A stretch of DNA of 46,767 bases. Source: Brachybacterium sp. FME24 (GTDB lineage Bacteria; Actinomycetota; Actinomycetes; Actinomycetales; Dermabacteraceae). Positions 9,181-18,374 of the stretch are shown in pieces (positions within the stretch are counted from its first letter, which is position 1; every line of letters starts with the position of its first letter). The position numbers and the translations under genes were made by a program. The DNA is taken from the NCBI RefSeq assembly GCF_014897705.1, contig NZ_JABUXV010000028.1, positions 1 through 46,767 on the forward strand, in the 5' to 3' direction. The notes under the pieces are model-generated. The model did not search any database and was not told the origin of the DNA. It saw only the letters and a list, made by a program, of their open reading frames with translations.

Positions 9181-9245
9181 CCCGTGAGACCAACACCCGT
9201 CGGCCGCCGCCACCTGAACCGTCTCGGGGCGATAGACTCAGCGGC

Positions 9246-9347
9246 ATGTCCGCGCTCTCTTTGTTCTTCCTCGCCCTCGTGGTCCTGGTGGGCCTCGGCA
9301 CCCTGGCCTTCGCCATCCTGGTGCTCACGCGACTTTTCAACCGCTGA
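9246..9347 (+). CDS. 33-residue single-span membrane peptide
   Basis: Tiny protein consisting almost wholly of one hydrophobic span (SLFFLALVVLVGLGTLAFAI) followed by LVLTRLFNR, giving a positive, cytoplasmic C-terminus. No Shine-Dalgarno is present, but TAGACT at 9233-9238 ends 7 bases before the ATG, so a leaderless transcript is likely. The next gene starts 17 bases after the stop. Function unknown; small single-span proteins of this type are common and usually unannotated. Confidence 0.65.
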   Translation: MSALSLFFLALVVLVGLGTLAFAILVLTRLFNR

Positions 9348-9364
9348 TCGGCTGAACGGCACCC

Positions 9365-10015
9365 ATGCCCATCTCGCTCGACCCCTCATTGCCCGAATCG
9401 CTGTACCCGCTGGCCTGGCTGGTCGGCACCTGGCAGGGTGAAGGAGCCGTCCATCGACCCGGGGACGCAGAAGCCCCCGACCGACGGATCGAGCAGCAGT
9501 TGGTCTGCACCGCCCGCGAGGACGGCACCCTCGGCTGGCGTTCGACGATCCACGAGATCGATGACCCCGCTCCCCTGCCGCCCACCAGTGCGTTCGCTCG
9601 CGACGACACTCCCGAGCCTGCCCCCGCGGGCACCGGTGAGCGCACCCTGCTGATGCGGGAGGATGGCATCTGGACCATCGGCGACCCCTTGCCCGGCCAG
9701 GACGTCGCCGCGGCCCAGGCTGCGAAGCCCGGTGACCCTGCCGGATTCGTGTCCTACGCCCTGGAGGCGCACTTCGAGCGTCGCGACGGCGCCGACGAGA
9801 ACTGGACCGGTGAGGTCCGCGGCCCCCGCGTGCAGCTCGCGCTCGGCTCCGCCGATGGTGGCGCGGCGATCTCCGGGACCCGCATGTTCGGGTACATCAG
9901 CGGCCGCCTGATGTGGCTGTGGGAGCAGCGTGTTCCCGGCGCCTCGAACGAGAGCGCCGACCCCCAGGGGTCGCCCATGACCCCGTACATCTCCTTGGAG
10001 CTCCACCGTGTCTGA
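9365..10015 (+). CDS. Nitrobindin-like beta-barrel protein
   Basis: Heme-binding/FABP-like family (DUF1794, nitrobindin). The 216-residue protein has the family opening LAWLVGTWQGEGA near residues 18-30, a central ERTLLMREDG strand region and a C-terminal MTPYISLELHRV whose His could be the heme ligand; that last point is inference. Related mycobacterial proteins bind ferric heme and react with NO or peroxynitrite. An insert of roughly 25 residues (PAPLPPTSAF to PAPAGTGER) is longer than usual. Its last 8 bases overlap the ygfZ start, so the two are co-translated. Confidence 0.8.
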   Translation: MPISLDPSLPESLYPLAWLVGTWQGEGAVHRPGDAEAPDRRIEQQLVCTAREDGTLGWRSTIHEIDDPAPLPPTSAFARDDTPEPAPAGTGERTLLMREDGIWTIGDPLPGQDVAAAQAAKPGDPAGFVSYALEAHFERRDGADENWTGEVRGPRVQLALGSADGGAAISGTRMFGYISGRLMWLWEQRVPGASNESADPQGSPMTPYISLELHRV

Positions 10016-11141
10016 TCCCGCCCCTGCCCGCGACGTGCGTCCCCTGCTGAGCACCGGCGCGGTGCTCGGGGAGGGCCCGGACTCCACCGTCCCCGTGCAT
10101 TACGGGGCCCCGCTGCGCGAGCAGCGACGACTGCTGGAGCACCGTGCGGTCGTCGACCTCGGCCAGTTCGAGGTGCTCGAGGTGCGCGGCGCCGACGCCC
10201 GCAGCTGGATGACCACGATCACCACCCAGATGCTCGAGTCGACGCCCGTGGGCTCCTGCGCGAGCCTCGCGGTGCTCTCCCCGCAAGGTCGGGTCGAGCA
10301 CATGGCGGTCGCAGTGATCACGGCCGAGGACGCCCTGCTGCTGGTGCTCGACGCCGGTGGCCGCGCCGGACTGCGCCGTTACCTCGAGATGATGCGCTTC
10401 GCTGCGCGGGTCGACCTGACCGACCGCGATGACCTGCGCGTGCTGGGCGCTCTCGCGCCCGCCGCCGAGGTGCTGGCGGAGCTCGACCTGCCCGAGCCGG
10501 CCGCCGTCTGGTCCGAACCCTGGCCGCAGCTCGCCCCGGGCGGCGTGGCCTATGGTCCCGATCCGGAGGATCCCGTCGGCTCTGTCCTCACTGTCCTGGA
10601 CGCCGCGTCCCTCGCGCAGCTGCCGTGGCGCCCCGAGCACCTGGCCGGGACGAGTTCCTGGGAGGCACTGCGGATCGCGGACCACCGGGCCCGCGCGGCC
10701 CGCGAGGTCGACGAGCGCACCATCCCCCATGAGCTGGATCTGCTGCGCACCACGGTGCACACCACCAAGGGCTGCTACCGCGGCCAGGAGACGGTCGCGA
10801 AGGTCCTGAATCTCGGACAGCCGCCGCGCCGTCTGGTCATGCTGCATCTCGACGGCTCGCAGGACGTTCCGGTCGTGCCCGGTGGCGAGGTGCGCCTCGG
10901 CGGCGCCGAGGGGAAGGTCGTCGGCGTCGTCACCTCCGCGGCGCTGCACGCGGATCTCGGCCCGATCGCCCTGGCCGTCGTGCGTCGCGCGGTGCCGCTG
11001 GATGCGGCACTGACCGTGCAGGCCCCGGTCTCCGAGGCCGACGGTGGCGCCGGCCCCGGCGCGCTGTGGATCGATGCCTCCCAGGAACCGATCGTGGTGC
11101 CCCGCGATCACGGCGCGCGACCGGCCACCGCAAAACTCTGA
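10008..11141 (+). CDS. ygfZ: Folate-binding YgfZ-family protein
   Basis: Tetrahydrofolate-dependent helper in iron-sulfur cluster enzyme maintenance. The diagnostic motif KGCYRGQET with its Cys lies at residues 254-262; the upstream part is a GcvT-like fold. At 377 residues it is of usual length for actinobacteria. The GTG at 10008 overlaps the end of the nitrobindin-like gene (CACCGTGTCTGA contains both start and stop). Pairing of a heme-binding barrel with YgfZ hints at a shared redox or iron role, which is inference. Confidence 0.92.
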   Translation: MSDPAPARDVRPLLSTGAVLGEGPDSTVPVHYGAPLREQRRLLEHRAVVDLGQFEVLEVRGADARSWMTTITTQMLESTPVGSCASLAVLSPQGRVEHMAVAVITAEDALLLVLDAGGRAGLRRYLEMMRFAARVDLTDRDDLRVLGALAPAAEVLAELDLPEPAAVWSEPWPQLAPGGVAYGPDPEDPVGSVLTVLDAASLAQLPWRPEHLAGTSSWEALRIADHRARAAREVDERTIPHELDLLRTTVHTTKGCYRGQETVAKVLNLGQPPRRLVMLHLDGSQDVPVVPGGEVRLGGAEGKVVGVVTSAALHADLGPIALAVVRRAVPLDAALTVQAPVSEADGGAGPGALWIDASQEPIVVPRDHGARPATAKL

Positions 11142-11310
11142 CGCGGCAGCGGGTCGCGGGATCCGCGGCGCCGACCACCTCGCGCAGGAGTCCCGGTTTT
11201 CACGGTCTTCACGCCTCGGCCGCCCCCATCCACGTCCTTCGCACAGCATCGGCACTGCCCTGCCACTGACTCCGCCGGTGCCGACGGCCCGGACCTGGAA
11301 GAATGACGGC

Positions 11311-11745
11311 ATGAGTGCACAGGGCGACCAGCAGGCGTGGACCCGACACCGCCGGCAGGTGTTCGAGGTCAAGGAGCAGGCGCTGCATGCGGCCCGCGAG
11401 GCCGAGCATCAGAAGGCGACCGCCACCATCCGCGAGGCCGTGGCCCGGTTCCGGGAGGCCGGGATCCCCCCGATCCCCTTGCGCGCGAAGCCGTACACCG
11501 GTTCCGGCACGATCCGCACCGAGCTGGAGGGCTGGTACCTGAAGCGGGACCGGTCGCTGGCCGTGGACACCGAGGGCCGCTACTACGTGATGCGGGTCGC
11601 TGGAGGCCTGCGGGCGCGGCTGCGGGGCGCCACACCCGAACCGGCCCTGGCGCCGCTGGTGGTCGGTCGCGGGGCGCGCGACGGTGACAGCTTCGACCTC
11701 GAGGAGCTGCTGCAGATGCGGTTCGAGGATCCGGTGCGCCCATGA
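11311..11745 (+). CDS. Conserved hypothetical protein, 144 aa
   Basis: Not recognised. It starts with a charged helix rich in Arg, Glu and Gln (residues 5-50), suggesting a coiled coil, followed by a compact beta-rich part (GSGTIRTELEGWYLKRD, YYVMRVAGG). It has no signal peptide or membrane span. AAGAAT ends 6 bases before the ATG and no ribosome site is seen, so leaderless translation is likely. The stop overlaps the next ATG (ATGA), tying it to the FUSC-type membrane protein. Confidence 0.7.
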   Translation: MSAQGDQQAWTRHRRQVFEVKEQALHAAREAEHQKATATIREAVARFREAGIPPIPLRAKPYTGSGTIRTELEGWYLKRDRSLAVDTEGRYYVMRVAGGLRARLRGATPEPALAPLVVGRGARDGDSFDLEELLQMRFEDPVRP

Positions 11746-13046
11746 GCCCCACCCGTTCGCCCTCCCCCACCACCTCATCGATCCCGCTTCTCGACCGTGC
11801 CCGCTCGATGGTCTCCTCGTGGTTCGTCACCGGACTCTCCCGGGGGCGCAACGATGCTCTGACCGTCGGCCGCGCCGCTCTGGCCGCTGCCCTCGCGTAC
11901 CTGATCAGCGGCGTGATCTGGAATCACGAGTTCCCGTTCTTCTCGTCGATCGTCGCCTTCATCATCATCGGTTTCGGCATCGAGAAGAAGATGCGCAAGA
12001 TCGTCGAGATGGCCGCGGGGGTGCTCTTCGGCGTGCTGCTGGGCGAGCTCGCTCGGCAGTTCATCGGCTCCGGTACCTGGCAGATCCTGGTGGTGGTGTT
12101 CGTCGCCGGGATGCTGGCGCGCCTGATCGACAAGAGCAACCTGTTCGGCTTCCAGACCGCGATCCAGTCGTTGCTGGTGATGATCATGCCCATCACCCCG
12201 GGGATGACGCCGGGCGGGCGCGTGCTGGATGCCGTGACCGGCGTGATCGTCGCGATCATCATCCATCTGCTGCTGTCCGGAGATCCGAGGCGACTGCAGC
12301 GCCAGGCCGCGATCTCCTTCTACCAGGAGCTCCAGGACACGCTGGTCTCCCTGGCCCTGGCCGCTCGCAGCGGTGATCGCGACGTCGCGCAGGCGGCGCT
12401 GGTCACGCTCCGGACCTCCTCGCAGAAGTACACCGACGAGTGGATGCTCGCCAACGACGTCGCCAACGAGATGGCGACCTTCTCCCCGACGGGGCTGCGG
12501 CACGCCGATGACGTCGGCCGTCTCGAGCATCTGCTCATCGGCTCCGACCGGGCGATGCGGAACATGCGCGTGATCGCTCGTCGGGAGACGGAGTTCCTCG
12601 ACGCCGTGCGAGGCGACGCCCACTCCACCCTGGCCGACGCACTGCTGGCCGCGCGCGACGCCGTCTCCGAGCTGTGCATCGCTGTGGCCCATGACGAGGT
12701 CGACTTCACCGAGGTGCGCCGCAAGCTGCGCCTGTTCTCCTCCTACCTCACCCCGGAGATGCTGCTGCGCAACGACGAGGGCGTGCGCCCGGGCCGCGCC
12801 GGGCATTTCGAGGGCGTGACGCTGGCGATTCAGCTGCGGTCCCTCGCGATCGATCTGCTGCAGGCCACGGGCCTGACCTCGGCCGAGGCGAAGCAGTTCC
12901 TTCCCAGCCTGGTCATCGCGGCGGATGGCGACGCCATCGGCCCGCGTCCTATGACCCAGGAGATGCATGCGCTCGAGCCGCCCGCCACCACGGAGGCCCT
13001 CGAGCTGCTGATCACGGACCGGTCCGACCCCGACCGGCGGCGCTGA
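11742..13046 (+). CDS. FUSC/aromatic acid exporter-like membrane protein
   Basis: 434 residues. The N-terminal third has about six membrane spans (residues ~40-185) with the family-like segment AALAAALAYLISG and a span rich in Ile (SIVAFIIIGFGIEKK). The rest is a soluble helical domain. This is the FUSC/ArAE permease layout (half-size), associated with efflux of organic acids; the substrate here is unknown. ATGA overlap with the preceding gene indicates coupling. The C-terminus ends in an acidic/Arg tail. Confidence 0.75.
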   Translation: MSPTRSPSPTTSSIPLLDRARSMVSSWFVTGLSRGRNDALTVGRAALAAALAYLISGVIWNHEFPFFSSIVAFIIIGFGIEKKMRKIVEMAAGVLFGVLLGELARQFIGSGTWQILVVVFVAGMLARLIDKSNLFGFQTAIQSLLVMIMPITPGMTPGGRVLDAVTGVIVAIIIHLLLSGDPRRLQRQAAISFYQELQDTLVSLALAARSGDRDVAQAALVTLRTSSQKYTDEWMLANDVANEMATFSPTGLRHADDVGRLEHLLIGSDRAMRNMRVIARRETEFLDAVRGDAHSTLADALLAARDAVSELCIAVAHDEVDFTEVRRKLRLFSSYLTPEMLLRNDEGVRPGRAGHFEGVTLAIQLRSLAIDLLQATGLTSAEAKQFLPSLVIAADGDAIGPRPMTQEMHALEPPATTEALELLITDRSDPDRRR

Positions 13047-13168
13047 GCCGCTCGTTCCACGGCGGACCATGGGCCCGTCAGGGCCGCTGCGGGCGATCAG
13101 CCCCTCCACACCGCATCCTGGGACCGGGGATCCGGGATCCGCCCAGCCGATCCCCTTATCCTGGAACG

Positions 13169-13489
13169 ATGATCGCCCTCATCCAGATGTGGATCTTCCT
13201 TGTGCTCGCCCTCGCCCTGCTCGTGGCAGAGATCTGGGCATTCGTGAATGCTCTGCGTTTCCGACCCGACGCCTACGTCGCGGCGGGCAAACGCACCAAG
13301 GTGTTCTGGTGCGTGCTCACCGGCGTGGCGATGCTGCTGGGGTTCCTGTCTCTGCCTGCGCCCATCGGGAGCGGCGGGGCCTCGATGCTCTTCATGCTGG
13401 GCGGCATCATCATCGCGGGAATCTTCCTCGCCGACGTGCTTCCCGCCCTGAAGCGGGTCATGGGGCGCGCCGCCGGCAATCGCTGGTAG
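13169..13489 (+). CDS. DUF2516 family membrane protein
   Basis: 106 residues with a span at 7-27, a loop RFRPDAYVAAGKRTKVFW typical of DUF2516, and two further spans (VLTGVAMLLGFLSL, LFMLGGIIIAGIFLADVLP). Role unknown. TATCCT at 13157-13162 ends 6 bases before the ATG and no ribosome site exists, so the mRNA is probably leaderless. It stands alone between the FUSC gene and the convergent fba gene. Confidence 0.85.
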   Translation: MIALIQMWIFLVLALALLVAEIWAFVNALRFRPDAYVAAGKRTKVFWCVLTGVAMLLGFLSLPAPIGSGGASMLFMLGGIIIAGIFLADVLPALKRVMGRAAGNRW

Positions 13490-13589
13490 AAGCTCCGCCC
13501 CGCGCTCTCGCCAGCGCGCTTCGCCCTGCAGCTCCGCACGGCACCCACACCCACACCCAGCGCACCTGCCTGCTCGCACCAGATTGCTT

Positions 13590-13628
13590 GGTTCTCAGCC
13601 AGTTTCGGCGCATAAGTGGCTGAGAACC
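13590..13628. terminator. 12-pair inverted repeat between DUF2516 gene and fba
   Basis: GGTTCTCAGCCA at 13590-13601 pairs perfectly with TGGCTGAGAACC at 13617-13628 across a 15-base loop. It lies 100 bases after the DUF2516 gene and lacks a T run, so it may be an intergenic palindromic element or a weak terminator. Confidence 0.5.
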
Positions 13629-13722
13629 TGACACAAGCTGCTCGATCGAGGCCAGCCGCATCGGTCGAGGGGAGCATCACCGCTCGGGGCAGCACCGCGA
13701 AGGACACCGTCACCGGACACGA

Positions 13723-13754
13723 CAGGGCCCCGGAGCCGTAGCTCCGGGGCCCTG
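13723..13754 (-). terminator. Terminator of fba
   Basis: CAGGGCCCCGGAGC pairs over 14 bases with GCTCCGGGGCCCTG around a 4-base loop (CGTA on the plus strand). It lies about 60 bases past the fba stop. It has no long T run on either side, as is usual in high-GC actinobacteria. Confidence 0.8.
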
Positions 13755-13779
13755 TGGTCGATCAGCTCTGTCTAGGCGG

Positions 13780-13815
13780 CTGATCCTCTCTCGCTCATAC
13801 CTTCCGGTATGTCGA

Positions 13816-13819
<4 letters not shown>
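13780..13819 (-). other. Structured 3' motif at fba stop codon
   Basis: On the fba strand, CTGATC (containing the stop) pairs with GATCAG 28 bases later. Inside is a perfect hairpin CATACC-GGAA-GGTATG with a GNRA loop, then AGCGAGAG. The same order (CTGATC, GNRA hairpin, AGCGnnAGGA, closing arm) forms the units of the pstB 55-base array. Confidence 0.6.
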
Positions 13820-14844
<1,025 letters not shown>

Positions 14845-14980
14845 GTGGCATTCTCCTTCGCTGAAGAGGGTCTGAGACGACCGGCGGCGTGGAGGCGCCG
14901 CGCAGGGTCGTTCGATCGTGTCCATTGTTCCACAGTGCGCTGGGCGACCACCGGTCGGAGGTCCCTCGCGGACACCGCCT

Positions 14981-15700
14981 TCAGCGCAGGGGCAGGTCGG
15001 GGATCTCCGCGTGCTGCAGGATCCAGCTGTGCATCGCGATCGCCGCCGCTGCGGCCACGTTGATCGACCGCGTGGATCCGAACTGGGTGATGCCCACGAC
15101 GAGGTCCGCGGCGTCCAGGATCTCGGCACTCACCCCGGGTCCCTCCTGGCCCACCACCAGCAGGGCGTTGCGGGGCAGCGCCGTGCGCTCCAGGGGCATC
15201 GCCCCGGGGACCAGATCGATCACCACGAGGGGGCGCCCCTGCTCCCGGGCCCACGCGATGAGGTGCGCGGCGTCGGGATGGTGGATCTCGTGCTGGTAGC
15301 GGTCGGTGACCATCGCGCCGCGCCGGTTCCAGCGGCGTCGGCCGACGATGTGGAACGCCCCCACCGCGAAGGCGTTCGCCGTGCGCACCACCGAGCCGAT
15401 GTTCGCGTCGTGCTCGAGGTTCTCGATCGCGACATGCAGATCGTGGCGATGCGTGTCGAGCTCGGCGATGATCGCCTCGCGCCGCCAGTACCGGAAGCGG
15501 TCCTCAACGTTGCGCCGGTCGCCGTCGGCGAGGAGCTCGGGATCGAAACGGTCGCCCTCCGGCCACGGGCGCGGGTGCGGGCCGACGCCGACCATGCGCT
15601 CAGGCGTCGGTTGAGGCTCAGGGGTCGACTGAGGCACAGGAGTCGACTGCGGCTCGGGGGCCAACGGAGGCTCGGGAGTCGTACCGGACTCCGCAGTCAC
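14981..15700 (-). CDS. TrmH/SpoU-family RNA 2'-O-methyltransferase
   Basis: SAM-dependent RNA ribose methyltransferase with a trefoil-knot fold. Motif 1 is NIGSVVRTANAF, motif 2 LLVVGQEGPGVS and motif 3 STRSINVAAAAAIAMH. The first 35 residues are a Pro/Gln/Thr repeat (PEPQSTP, PVPQSTP), an unstructured tail that is not part of the family. The GTG at 15700 overlaps the dedA stop by 3 bases (GGTGA), so the genes are coupled. The target (tRNA or rRNA) cannot be told from sequence. Confidence 0.88.
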   Translation of the reverse strand: MTAESGTTPEPPLAPEPQSTPVPQSTPEPQPTPERMVGVGPHPRPWPEGDRFDPELLADGDRRNVEDRFRYWRREAIIAELDTHRHDLHVAIENLEHDANIGSVVRTANAFAVGAFHIVGRRRWNRRGAMVTDRYQHEIHHPDAAHLIAWAREQGRPLVVIDLVPGAMPLERTALPRNALLVVGQEGPGVSAEILDAADLVVGITQFGSTRSINVAAAAAIAMHSWILQHAEIPDLPLR

Positions 15701-16389
15701 CGGGTCGCCCCGGAGCCCGTGTCGCCCTCGGCGCTCTGCTCCTGCTCGAGGATCTCCTTGTCGGGGTCCGGGAGCCCGAGCTTGCGGCGTCGGACCTCGC
15801 GACGGATGATCTGGACCGCGAACACCAGGATGACCAGGGCGACGATGGCGTAGACCACGGTGGAGAAGAAGTCGGTGTAGGGCTCGATCACCGTCCAGTT
15901 GCTGCCCAGGTAGTACCCGAAGGTCACGAACACGGTGTTCCAGATGGCGCTGCCGGCGAGGGTGAGCAGGCTGAAGGTCCACAGCGGCATCGCGTACAGG
16001 CCGGCGGGGATCGAGATCAGCGAGCGCACCCCGGGCACCATGCGACCGAAGAAGATGGCCTTGTGCCCGTGCCTGTCCATGAAGTCGACGGTCTTGTCGT
16101 AGTCCTTCACGTGCAGCAGCGGCAGCTTGAGGAAGATGGTGCGCAGGCGCACCGGCCCCAGCAGCCGGCCCAGTCCGTACAGCAGCCATGCCCCCGCCAG
16201 GGATCCGACGAGCGAGGCGACCAGCATCGCCCAGTAGCTATGGTTCGGGCCGGCGGCGGCCACCCCGGCCAGGGGCAGGATCACCTCGGACGGGATCGGC
16301 GGGAAGACGTTCTCGAGGAAGATCAGCAGGCCCACACCCAGGGCGCCGAGGCTGTCCATGGTGCTGACAGCCCAGTCGACGATGTTCAT
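15697..16389 (-). CDS. DedA/SNARE-associated family membrane protein
   Basis: Polytopic membrane protein of the DedA family, whose members act in lipid-carrier recycling and membrane homeostasis. The 230-residue protein shows ENVFPPIPSEVILPLAG near residue 26, then the central FFGRMVPGVRSLISIPAGLYAMPLWTF with the conserved G-x-x-R-x-x-x-x-P-x-x-A-G pattern, and a charged C-terminal tail. GAGGAGA lies 6 bases before the ATG. First gene of a two-gene operon with the methyltransferase. Confidence 0.92.
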   Translation of the reverse strand: MNIVDWAVSTMDSLGALGVGLLIFLENVFPPIPSEVILPLAGVAAAGPNHSYWAMLVASLVGSLAGAWLLYGLGRLLGPVRLRTIFLKLPLLHVKDYDKTVDFMDRHGHKAIFFGRMVPGVRSLISIPAGLYAMPLWTFSLLTLAGSAIWNTVFVTFGYYLGSNWTVIEPYTDFFSTVVYAIVALVILVFAVQIIRREVRRRKLGLPDPDKEILEQEQSAEGDTGSGATR

Positions 16390-16644
16390 GCAGATCTCCT
16401 CTGTGTGCGGTCCGGCCGTCCACGGCGGACCGGTCGTGACGGCGTACCGGGAGCGGGGTGTCGCCGAACGCCCGGTCGGAGGCTCCGACCGGTGGCACGT
16501 CCCCTCGCCCGGAGCAGGATGTCGCCCCACCACCCATGCTAGGTGCGAGAAATCCCCGAGGCGGCACCGCATGCTCGGTTGCGCAGGACCTTCACGAATA
16601 CTGTTCCGCCTGACCACGGCGCCACCGCGGTCTACTCTGTCGCC

Positions 16645-17592
16645 ATGACCTTCAATCCGAACGCGGAGATCCGCTCAGACAACGTCTCCCGTGCAGGTGG
16701 CGGTGGGGGCGGGGGGTTTCGCCCCGGCGGTTTCCGTCCTGGGGGCCGCGGGCGCGGCGGCCTGAAGCTCGGCGGCGGCGGTGGATGCGTGCTGGTCGTG
16801 ATCCTGGTGATCTATATCGTCATGGGCGGCAACCCGCTCGATCTGCTCGGTGGATCCGATCCCACGACCACCCAGCAGGGCCCGGTCGCCGAGGGCGGCG
16901 CCCTGGAGGAGTGCCAGACCGGCGAGGACGCCAACCAGCGCGACGACTGCCTGGTGCAGGCGACCGTCGAATCCGCGGACTCCCTGTGGGCCCAGCTCGC
17001 CCCGGAGTCCGGCATCGATTTCGTCGAGCCCACGGGCGCGATCTTCGACAGCACGGTCCAGACAGGGTGCGGTGCGGCGACGGCGGACGTCGGCCCGTTC
17101 TACTGCCCCGCGGATTCCACGCTGTACGTCGACGTCTCCTTCTTCGACTCCCTGAGCTCGCAGTACGGGGCCGACGGCGGCCAGCTGGCGAAGATGTACG
17201 TCGTGGCCCACGAGTACGGCCATCACATCCAGAACCTGTCCGGCACGATGAACGGGCTGGATCGTCGGAGCACGGGGCCGCAGTCCGACGGCGTGCGGCT
17301 CGAGCTCCAGGCCGACTGCTACGCCGGGGTCTGGGCGAATCACGCCTCGACCTCCACCGATGACAACGGCCAGACGATGCTGTCCCCGCTGACCGAGGAG
17401 GACATCGACTCCGCGCTGTCCGCGGCGAGCGCGGTGGGCGATGACCATATCCAGGGTGACGTCGCCGGCGGTGAGGTGCGCCCGGAGACCTGGACCCACG
17501 GCTCCTCGGAGCAGCGACGGGCGTGGTTCACCACCGGCTATCAGGAGGGCACCGTGGCATCCTGCGACACCTTCTCCGCCGATCAGGTCTGA
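16645..17592 (+). CDS. Neutral zinc metallopeptidase (YpfJ-type)
   Basis: Membrane-anchored putative zinc protease. The N-terminal 45 residues are Gly/Arg-rich (GGGGGGGFRPGG), followed by one span (CVLVVILVIYIVMG) and an extracytoplasmic catalytic domain with HEYGHHIQNLSG (residues ~190-201) and the downstream LELQADCYAGVWA, which supplies the third zinc ligand. Four Cys in the ectodomain may form disulfides. TACTCT ends 6 bases before the ATG without a ribosome site, so it is likely leaderless. It converges on pyrE. Confidence 0.92.
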   Translation: MTFNPNAEIRSDNVSRAGGGGGGGFRPGGFRPGGRGRGGLKLGGGGGCVLVVILVIYIVMGGNPLDLLGGSDPTTTQQGPVAEGGALEECQTGEDANQRDDCLVQATVESADSLWAQLAPESGIDFVEPTGAIFDSTVQTGCGAATADVGPFYCPADSTLYVDVSFFDSLSSQYGADGGQLAKMYVVAHEYGHHIQNLSGTMNGLDRRSTGPQSDGVRLELQADCYAGVWANHASTSTDDNGQTMLSPLTEEDIDSALSAASAVGDDHIQGDVAGGEVRPETWTHGSSEQRRAWFTTGYQEGTVASCDTFSADQV

Positions 17593-17595
17593 GGG

Positions 17596-17685
17596 ACCCG
17601 CTGGGCGGGTGCGAGCCGCTGGACAGACGAGAGCCGCTGGACAGACGAGACCTGCTGGGCAGGCGCGATCTGCTGGACCGGCGCG
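17596..17685. repeat. Five 18-base tandem units between convergent genes
   Basis: Units at 17596, 17614, 17632, 17650 and 17668 are AGCCGCTGGACAGACGAG (two identical copies) and three variants such as ATCTGCTGGACCGGCGCG. They fill almost the whole gap between the metallopeptidase and pyrE stop codons. Confidence 0.85.
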
Positions 17686-17686
17686 G

Positions 17687-18298
17687 TCAGATCTCCAGCT
17701 CGGAGATGTCGTAGGCGTAGAGGTAGCGGTACCCGGCGGCCTCGACGGCCTCACGGGACGCCTCGGAACGGTGCACGATCACCGCGACCGCGGCGATGTC
17801 CGCACCGGCCTCGGTGAGCGCCTCACAGGCGGTCAGCACGCTGCCGCCGGTGGTGGAGGTGTCCTCGACGGCGATGACCCGACGCCCGGAGACCTCGGGG
17901 CCCTCGATGCGACGCTGCAGGCCGTGGGCCTTGTTGGCCTTGCGCACCACGAAGGAGTCCAGCGGGGCGCCCGAGCCGCCCGCTGCGGCGTCGTAGGCGG
18001 ACGCATGCATGATCGAGGTGGCGACGGGATCCGCGCCGAGGGTGAGCCCGCCGACGGCCTCGACGCCGGGCACGAGGCCCTCGCGGCGCAGCAGATCCAG
18101 CATCACGCGACCCACGAGCGGAGCCGCCTCATGGTGCAGGGTGATGCGGCGCAGGTCGACGTAGTGGTCGGCCTCGGCGCCCGAGGAGAGGATGACGTGA
18201 CCGCGCACCACGGCGAGGTCACGGATCAGCTCGCGCAACCGCTCACGCGCGACATCGATCGGGGCGGACGGGTCAGGAGCTGAGGTGGTCTGGCGCAT
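17687..18298 (-). CDS. pyrE: Orotate phosphoribosyltransferase
   Basis: Converts orotate and PRPP to OMP in pyrimidine synthesis. 203 residues; the PRPP-binding motif VIAVEDTSTTGGS is at ~140-152, the catalytic-loop lysines are in VVRKANKAHG, and the start GHVILSSGAEADHYVDLR is typical. TATCCT lies on the coding strand 6 bases before the ATG, indicating a leaderless transcript. Single gene, divergent from nothing and followed by the 18-base array. Confidence 0.93.
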   Translation of the reverse strand: MRQTTSAPDPSAPIDVARERLRELIRDLAVVRGHVILSSGAEADHYVDLRRITLHHEAAPLVGRVMLDLLRREGLVPGVEAVGGLTLGADPVATSIMHASAYDAAAGGSGAPLDSFVVRKANKAHGLQRRIEGPEVSGRRVIAVEDTSTTGGSVLTACEALTEAGADIAAVAVIVHRSEASREAVEAAGYRYLYAYDISELEI

Positions 18299-18374
18299 AC
18301 GGACAGGATAATGGACCGTGCCGCCTCCCCTCCTGTCGACCGTCCGCCCTGTGCCTAGTCCTTATGCCTCGTCC

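Noticed and set aside
7304..9340. 678-codon frame ending in MshD
   Set aside because: The first ~375 codons are antisense to a membrane protein gene and Arg/Ser/Thr-rich; MshD has its own ribosome site and start at 8215.
13490..13815. Small gene between DUF2516 and fba
   Set aside because: Candidate frames cross the two hairpins and have no start signals.
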